Both the position numbers and the translations under genes were made by a program. Below, piece after piece: positions 58,170 through 64,000 of a stretch of 64,000 bases of DNA. Source of the DNA: Trichobilharzia regenti (lineage: Eukaryota; Platyhelminthes; Trematoda; Strigeidida; Schistosomatidae). Position 1 is the first letter of the stretch. Each line of letters opens with the position of its first letter. The stretch lies in contig OX235262.1 of the NCBI GenBank assembly GCA_944472135.2, positions 23,111,362 through 23,175,361 on the forward strand. The letters run 5' to 3'. The notes under the pieces are model-generated. The model ran no database searches, was not told where the DNA came from, and was given only the letters and a program-made list of their open reading frames with translations.

Positions 58170-58218
58170 GTACTGGACAGCTGCTGTTTCATCCTAGTTT
58201 GGGAATCATCGGCAGTAC
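58170..58218 (-). ncRNA. Hammerhead-like motif, left unit of R7
   Basis: Stem I GUACUG/CAGUAC is perfect, core CCGAUGA (U4 changed to C), short stem II UCC/GGA, GAAA, stem III ACAG/CUGU with loop CAG, GUC. One core substitution probably reduces or abolishes activity. Confidence 0.55.
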
Positions 58219-58611
58219 GCACCCACTGGGTTTCGAACCCAGGACCTTCCGGTTACAAGGCAAGCTCGTATACCATTCAGCCACTGGAACCCGATTCAAT
58301 GGCTCGTGAATTCTAACTTCTACCAATTCGTGATTTAGCGCGACCCCAACCATTGTCTGATGCTCGCTAGTGACTTGCTACAGGTTGGAGTTTCCTGAGT
58401 TCTAGTGAGAAGTCGTGACCAGTGAGGTCCAATTAGATGTCACGTGTGTGGATGGATGTCCCACCAACGACAATGGTTGGGGTCGCGCTAAATCACGAAT
58501 TGGTAGAAGTTAGAATTCATGGACTGGCCATTGAATCGGGTTCCAGTGGCTGAATGGTATACGAGCTTGCCTTGTAACCGGAAGGTCCTGGGTTCGAAAC
58601 CCAGTGGGTGC

Positions 58612-58660
58612 GTACTGCCGATGATTCCCAAACTAGGATGAAACAGCAGCTGTCCAGTAC
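58612..58660 (+). ncRNA. Hammerhead-like motif, right unit of R7
   Basis: Same fold as the left unit on the other strand. Predicted cleavage would fall between 58654 and 58655. Core CCGAUGA with the same U4C change. Confidence 0.55.
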
Positions 58661-58881
58661 TCCCTGGTTTTCAATGGTTCTCTAACTGATATCAATCCGT
58701 GATCAACTCGTAAAACATAACTAATCCTTACAAACCAAACTATAGAAAATATAATGCATTATATTGGTTATAGATTCAGGTAGCCCGGTGATTCAAGCAA
58801 GCTGAATAATATCCAAAATACTAGTTGGCTAGAGGATTTAATGGCGAACAAAAATGAAATAAAAAATAATAATAACAACAC

Positions 58882-59231
58882 AAGCCATTGGGACCCGATT
58901 CAGTAGCTAGTCCACGACTTCTAACTTTTACTAATTCGTGATTTAGCGCGACTACCAAATCCATCCTCATACTTTCCTGCCGATGATATTGGTTGGTGTT
59001 CGCGGAAAGTCATGAATTTTTAGAAGTTAGAATTCATGAACTGGCTATTGAATCGGATCCCACTGACTGAATGGTAAACGAGCTTGCCTTGTAGTCGACA
59101 GGTCCTGAGTACGAAACCCCCAGGTGGTGGGTGTGTACTGCCGATGATTCATAATAACTAGGATGAAATAGCTGTACAGTACTCCTTGGTTTTCATTGGT
59201 CCTCTAACTGATATCAATCCGTGGTCAAACT
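58882..59231 (+). mobile_element. tRNA-hammerhead repeat R8
   Basis: Diverged copy with a partial inverted unit at its left end. The hammerhead segment at about 59137-59188 keeps GTACTG/CAGTAC but has a damaged stem II. Confidence 0.6.
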
Positions 59232-59430
59232 CGAAAAAAAAATAATAGCAATAGTTAATAGATAGGTAATAAATATTACCATGATAGATTCAAAGTCGAC
59301 CACTATTTCTCTCTGAACAAAAAAACCAGGTTCATAAACCCCGATTTCACAAGTCTACACAAATGCAAGCATTTCTTTGTTTGTTTTTCCTCTGACAACA
59401 GTGAATGGTTTGTTATTATTTACTTTATCT

Positions 59431-59636
59431 TATTCCTTTGATGATTTCCCAGTTGTGAACATAGGGCTACAAGTTTGAACTTTGAAGTCTCAAGTGAGGT
59501 GGTGTTTGCTAGCCTCACACTCTGCCAATCCTCTTCACTGCATTTAATACTTGGTGGGCGAGGTTTAGAAGTGAGTCGACCAGGGATCGAATCCTTGACC
59601 ACCTACGTAGTAGGCGAGTATTCTACCTTTGACCTG
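59431..59636 (-). mobile_element. SINE B copy, diverged
   Basis: Old copy with readable tail (TTCCCAGTTGTGAACATAGG) and box B region (GGGATCGAATCC). Confidence 0.6.
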
Positions 59637-59907
59637 ATAGGGTCAATATCATTTCCATAGTCTATGCGATGCTTTGTTATTGAACTTTTTGTTACTTTGA
59701 CTTCAGCTTTTTTTGTCTCAAAGATCTATACGCTAAGCAACTAACTTGCTGTATAACATAGGAGTCTTTCCGTGATATAAATAAATCTTCCGACGAAAAT
59801 ATCTCAGAAATGAAGGTTATTAATAAATATTTGAAAGCTTCTATCAATGCTGGCAAACCGTCTCTTCCCTTCTAGTTTTATTTCTTTTTTCGCAAGTTTT
59901 ATACCAA

Positions 59908-60290
59908 ATGGATGTGAGTTAGAGAACCAACATACTGGGGAGATGTTTCTTTCTAATATGGGACCCTTTGGCAGTATGCACCCACCGGCGTACAAACCGA
60001 TGATCTTGCAGTTACAAGTCAAGGTCGTGGACCATCTAGACACTAGGATCTAGTCCGATGGTTCATGAATTCCGACTTCTACCAATTCGTGATTTCAGCG
60101 TGCACACCAATCATTGCCTTTGGTGAGTATTTGTCTTCACTCCTGACTGGAGTAGACTCCACTGGCTACGACTTCTCTCTAGAACACCAGGGCAATTCGT
60201 CCCCAACTAGAAAGAAACAACTATTCAGTATTCCCTGGTTTTCCAATCGGTCTCTATCTGACATCAATCCGCGATAGAAATTGAAACAAA
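59908..60290. mobile_element. tRNA-hammerhead palindrome R9, diverged
   Basis: Both ends carry the repeat's outer sequence in inverted orientation (GTTAGAGAACCAA... and ...TTCCAATCGGTCTC), with conserved ACTTCTACCAATTCGTGATT in between. It looks like an older relative of R7. Confidence 0.5.
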
Positions 60291-60689
60291 TCAAATCTCC
60301 ACAAACTAACTAGCTTCTTTTTGTTGCATACTTAGAACTATTCGGAACATTTGAATACCAGACAGGAATGATCAAGATCCTCAAATCGATTCCTGCTGAT
60401 CTGTAAATTGGAATCACAGGAGATAGCGTGAATTCTAAAAGCATATATCATGTGTAATCCTTTAGAAAACACCTCAGTGTTAACGGAAAATGAAAATCGT
60501 TTATACCGTGCAAAATACCCATCAATACATTAGAGAGAAAAACTAAAACGAACCCGGCAAATCGATATCTTTTCGACGATTTCCTTCTCAAAAGCTGTGC
60601 AATCGCATTTATACACATATGACTACATAGGTACAATTATTAGTTCGATTCCACATAATAACAAAGGAGATTAATTTTTTTCCCATTTT

Positions 60690-60919
60690 ATTCCTTCACG
60701 TTCCCAGTGGAATATAGGACTTCAAGTGAGACTGCTTTCAAGTTTCGGTAGCAGTGAGATTTATTTTTACGAAGTATGGTTGCCAGCCTAACGTCCAAAC
60801 TTCCCTCTTTACTGGCATTATTACTGGCCTAGCGAGGTGAAAGAATGCACCGGTCGGGGATCGAACCCTGGACCACATACACAGTTGGCGAGCACTGTAC
60901 TGATGAACCATCGACGCAT
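60690..60919 (-). mobile_element. SINE B copy
   Basis: Complete copy in reverse orientation: TTCCCAGTGGAATATAGGAC tail, GGGATCGAACCC box B, head ending ATCGACGCA. Confidence 0.8.
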
Positions 60920-61433
60920 GATGGAGACTAAAGGTGATAATAATTTCCAGCTTGATATGAACAGAAAAAAAATGACAGAGGATTAGAAAATAGTTACGCA
61001 TTATGTAAAAGTGGTTTCTAACCAAGACAAGCGTGGACGGGATGAGCCTGGAAATAAATTGAAATTATTATTTTTTTACAAGTGAAAATGAAGTATATGA
61101 TAAAACTTTAAAAAAAAGTGAAAACCATTGAGTCATACCGAACCAGATCCATGGCCAATGTTGAGATTTGGACTAGTTTCTTCTGAACACATAGCTGCGG
61201 CTTTTCTATGCATATGATGAGAGCCATTGCAATACAAAGAAGTCGACAACATACTGTCTTTTGGTAGATTTTTGTTTACTTTGTAAATGACTTTGAATGA
61301 TAGATGATGAGTCAGCTGAATTGCTATAACAAGTATTGACGGGATGTTCATTTATATTGTAACTACGGAAGACAAGGTCCAGGCAACAGATCGTATATTG
61401 AAAAAATCAAGTGATATTCACAACTGGAAGCTT

Positions 61434-61545
61434 CTGGGTGCGTACTGCCTGTGATTCCTAAACTAGGATGAAACAGCTCTCCATTACTCCCTGGTTTTCA
61501 ATGGTTCTCTAACTGATATCAATCTGTGGTCAAACTCGTATAAAC
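61434..61545 (+). mobile_element. tRNA-hammerhead repeat fragment R10
   Basis: Hammerhead and 3' part only (GTACTGCCTGTGATTCC ... CTAACTGATATCAATC) inserted in the LTR. Confidence 0.6.
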
Positions 61546-61675
61546 ATTATAATTCGTTATTGTTAGCAGAGAGGCAACGTCCTCTGATTGGTTTTTTCTT
61601 GCTGAAGGTTATTCTGTCATCTCTATGTGGCCGTTTCTTAGAAAGTTGGGTTATATATCTGCGAATCGTATTTTT

Positions 61676-61903
61676 TTTCCTTCACGTTCCCCAGTGGGAC
61701 ATAGGGCTCCAAGCTAGTGGCTTGAAGTTTCTGTAGCAGTGTTTATTTTTACAGGATGGGGTTACTAGCCTCATGCCCAACCTTTCCTCTTTACCAGCAT
61801 TGTTTCTGGCTTAGCACGGTAAAGGAGTGCGTCCGTGGCCGAGGATCGAACCCCGAACCATGTGCATGGTCGGCGAGCGTCCTAACCGCTATACCACCGA
61901 CGC
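61676..61903 (-). mobile_element. SINE B copy with target duplication
   Basis: Complete copy flanked by the direct repeat GAATCGTATTT (61663-61673 and just after 61909), showing insertion by target-primed reverse transcription into the LTR. Confidence 0.85.
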
Positions 61904-62283
61904 CTGTATGAATCGTATTTGCACAAGTTAATTCTGCTGTGATTGGTTGGTGATTCTACCAAGGTTAAGATTTGTTATTGATTTTTTTCTCATGACCCCG
62001 ATTTATTAGGTAACATTGACGTAAATTGCTGTCTACAACTTTAGCTAACAGATATCACTTCTGATTGAGCTAGTGTCTCCTCTTTGCGGTCAGTCTGGGT
62101 AATATTCTCTAACACGTTTTGATAGGATGTTCGTAGAACGACCTATGCACCTAGCTCCATAGGAGTAGGTAAATTAATATGTATATAAACTCGATTGTGC
62201 ATCTTTTGAAAATCGTTTGTACCTTAATTCTCTGCTGAATTACTCGTCTTTAAATTTTAATTGTGTTCACAATGATCTAAAAG

Positions 62284-62545
62284 GTTACAGACCCTCCTAC
62301 TTCATCTATGCTGCCATTGTCAGTCCTAACCGGAGGATCAAATTCAACTGGTGCAACATATGTGTCTACAGATTTGATTGCAGAAATGGCGTCTTGTCCA
62401 CAGCATAGTTATTTATTCAGACAGCCCACTTCTACATCATCTAATGTGGTTTCTTCTACCTCTTCGTCAATAAGTTCTTCAATGCCAACAAGTAAACTTT
62501 CAGAAGTCTCAATAACAACATCTACAAACGCTGGATCAATTAACC
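62284..62545 (+). CDS. Exon 12: Ser/Thr-rich tail, continues outside
   Basis: A 262-nt exon, phase 0 to 1, between TCTAAAAG and GTAAGC. It encodes VTDPPTSSMLPLSVLTGG and a very Ser-rich part with SSTSSSISSSMPTSK. The next exon must lie beyond 64000. Confidence 0.75.
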
Positions 62546-62835
62546 GTAAGCAGGGCATATTCTTTTTACGTTTCTACATTTATATATGAGAAAATAATTA
62601 TTGTTGGTTAAGTTTCACATGCAAAGGGACTTTTTCCAGTATCTTGAACTTGCCGTTTCTGTATTCTCCATAGAGTTAATTTTTGTGTTCTCAGTCAAAA
62701 ATCAGTTTTCTAGCTAAAATTCCAATTGATCCTTGCTTCTATCTCTGATTGTCGTTCAAGTTGGTGTAGATTTGAGTCTATGACAAAGTTGGGGGGGGAG
62801 GTTCATAATAATCGTAACTTAGTTTTTTAAGCCAA

Positions 62836-63965
62836 CCCCCACCTACAACTCGTCCAAAAATACCAGTCAGTGAACAACAGTCCAGCGACAAAAGCAGAAG
62901 TCTTGAGTGTCATAAAGCTACTGAAAGCCGCAATGCCATCATGAACAGACAGGATTCCTCCGGTAACACTGAAAATGAGTCCAGAGACCTCAGTGAATAA
63001 TCTAATACCACTACTACAGAAAGTTTGTAAGACATGAAAGGTACCTAGTTGTTTGAAGAAAGGCTACCTTGTAAGATTACCAAAGAATTACGACTTAAGC
63101 CTCTACAGGGACTAGCTGTGAATCGTGCTGTTGTCCACGCCAAGAAAAATAGTCAGTTGCGTCATCCTGGAGAGTCCGAAGGATCATCTGGACGCAAAAC
63201 TCCGTCCCGAACAAGTAACATTCAGAGAAAGCGAATCAAGTGAGGATCCTATTGCAACGCTACGCATCATCAAGGAACAAAGTATGCCATGTACCTCAAC
63301 TTCATCGACTTTCAAAAGGACTTAGTGTTGGTTGCAAGGGAATTTGAAAACCGCTTGAACACTATGATGTGCAGTACACGAAATTTTATCAACCTCCACA
63401 AGTCAAGTGATCAACAATGGAAAACTCAGCGAAGTCTGTGAAGTGAAAACAATGAAGACAATTGTAGTTGACTGGGTCATGCAACAGACTATGCCTCCTG
63501 GGGAATGAGAAGACAGGAAGGAATACGTTGCATCGGTAAGCAGACTCTAGGAGATACGAACTTCACAGATGACTTAGGTTACACAAACTTGAAGACTTAC
63601 AGGTGAAAAAAACAACAGGTTGACAGAAAGCGCAGGAAGCGAAGATAGGACTTCAAGTGAACACAGAGAAGACGGAGTTGCTGAAGATACCCCACAACCA
63701 AAAACAACAACAAGTACCAGTATCAACATAAGGTATTTTAACACCATTGTTTTAACTACAGACAGAACAGATGAGAGTGTAAAGTTGATCAGGATGAGAA
63801 AGGTAAGGCAGATCTTCATTAATGTGAAAGCAGTAAGGAAATCTTTTGCACTCAGCAACATAAAGAAGTCAACCAGTTCTTTTATGCGTTTCAGAGACTT
63901 CACGTGTCATGAAAGCATTTCCAACATATTGAAGCAGGAGATGGACTGTTGAAGCCTTGCGTTCT
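62836..63965 (+). mobile_element. RTE fragment (RTE-N)
   Basis: Heavily decayed copy covering the RT fingers (AEVLSVIKLLKAA, LLQKVCKT) to the 3' end (GAAGCCTTGCGTTCTACTTG), with internal deletions. It lies in the intron after exon 12. Confidence 0.75.
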
Positions 63966-64000
63966 ACTTGAAACCTGAGGAGATAATATACATACAGTAG

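Larger units (their letters stand above)
58116..58743. mobile_element. Palindromic tRNA-hammerhead element R7
   Basis: Two nearly identical tRNA-hammerhead units face each other, and the outer 14 bp AGAAAATATAATGC is duplicated (58102-58115, 58744-58757). Each unit has a tRNA-like part with a perfect T stem CTGGG/CCCAG around TTCGAAA, followed by a hammerhead segment. No protein is encoded. Confidence 0.8.
61358..62068 (-). mobile_element. Solo LTR, copy 4, with two insertions
   Basis: Related to the LTR at 46224-46567 but enlarged by a tRNA-hammerhead fragment (61434-61545) and a SINE B (61676-61903). It ends about 215 bp before exon 12. No clear target duplication. Confidence 0.65.
29596..62545 (+). 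other. Unrecognised single-pass membrane protein gene (gene span)
   Basis: A plus-strand gene assembled from 11 coding exons (12 if 39838-40035 is split). Every junction agrees in phase: 29596-29630, 29690-29792, 32613-32747, 36869-37049, 38639-38664, 39838-40035, 46798-46971, 49091-49523, 52064-52420, 55111-55496, 62284-62545. The last donor (GTAAGC) leads out of the window. The model gives at least 763 residues: a signal peptide, about 95 extracellular residues with one N-glycosylation motif (Asn64), a transmembrane helix near residues 111-136, then a long cytoplasmic tail rich in Ser, Thr and Asn. I do not recognise the family and assign no function. The introns hold about 30 mobile-element copies. 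Confidence 0.75.

Overview
The window looks like nuclear DNA of a parasitic flatworm, most likely a blood fluke (Schistosoma). It is AT-rich. Two genes with very long introns cover most of it. Nearly everything else is retroelement debris of the kinds described from schistosomes: RTE/SR2-type LINEs, a CR1-type LINE, Penelope-like elements (PLEs), Merlin DNA transposons, gypsy solo LTRs and Pol III SINEs, several with hammerhead-ribozyme motifs. The species cannot be fixed from the sequence alone.

Left part (about 1-19 kb): five exons on the minus strand encode the middle part and the start of the conserved C-terminal Vps54 domain of VPS54, a GARP tethering-complex subunit. It runs right to left: 18815-18664, 13107-12975, 7463-7025, 5606-5164, 1415-1233. 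The 3' end lies beyond base 1 and the 5' end was not found. One exon (5606-5164) carries a 1-nt frameshift that the splice phases say should not be there. The introns hold an almost full-length but decayed RTE LINE, PLE copies, SR2 pieces, solo LTRs and Merlin elements, one of them inserted into an RTE.

Middle (about 19-29.5 kb): no convincing host exon. It holds SINEs, a PLE 3' part with a compact hammerhead motif, a 5'-complete but 3'-truncated CR1 LINE on the minus strand, and a stretch with one weak transposase-like exon.

Right part (29.6-64 kb): one plus-strand gene starts at 29596. It can be assembled from 11 coding exons (12 if a 69-nt cassette is spliced out), all with matching splice phases. 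It predicts a short signal-peptide ectodomain, one transmembrane helix and a long Ser/Thr-rich tail, at least 763 residues up to base 62545. I do not recognise the family. One exon is only 26 nt and the first intron only 59 nt, while others reach 10 kb.

The most interesting layer is RNA-based. At least three repeat families carry hammerhead folds. In one of them, present in several inverted PLE arms, the normally invariant core pair C3-G8 is replaced by A3-U8, while stem II covaries between copies. In addition, two tRNA-headed SINEs appear built from LINE ends: SINE A ends like the CR1-type LINE, and SINE B combines RTE 5' and 3' end sequence.
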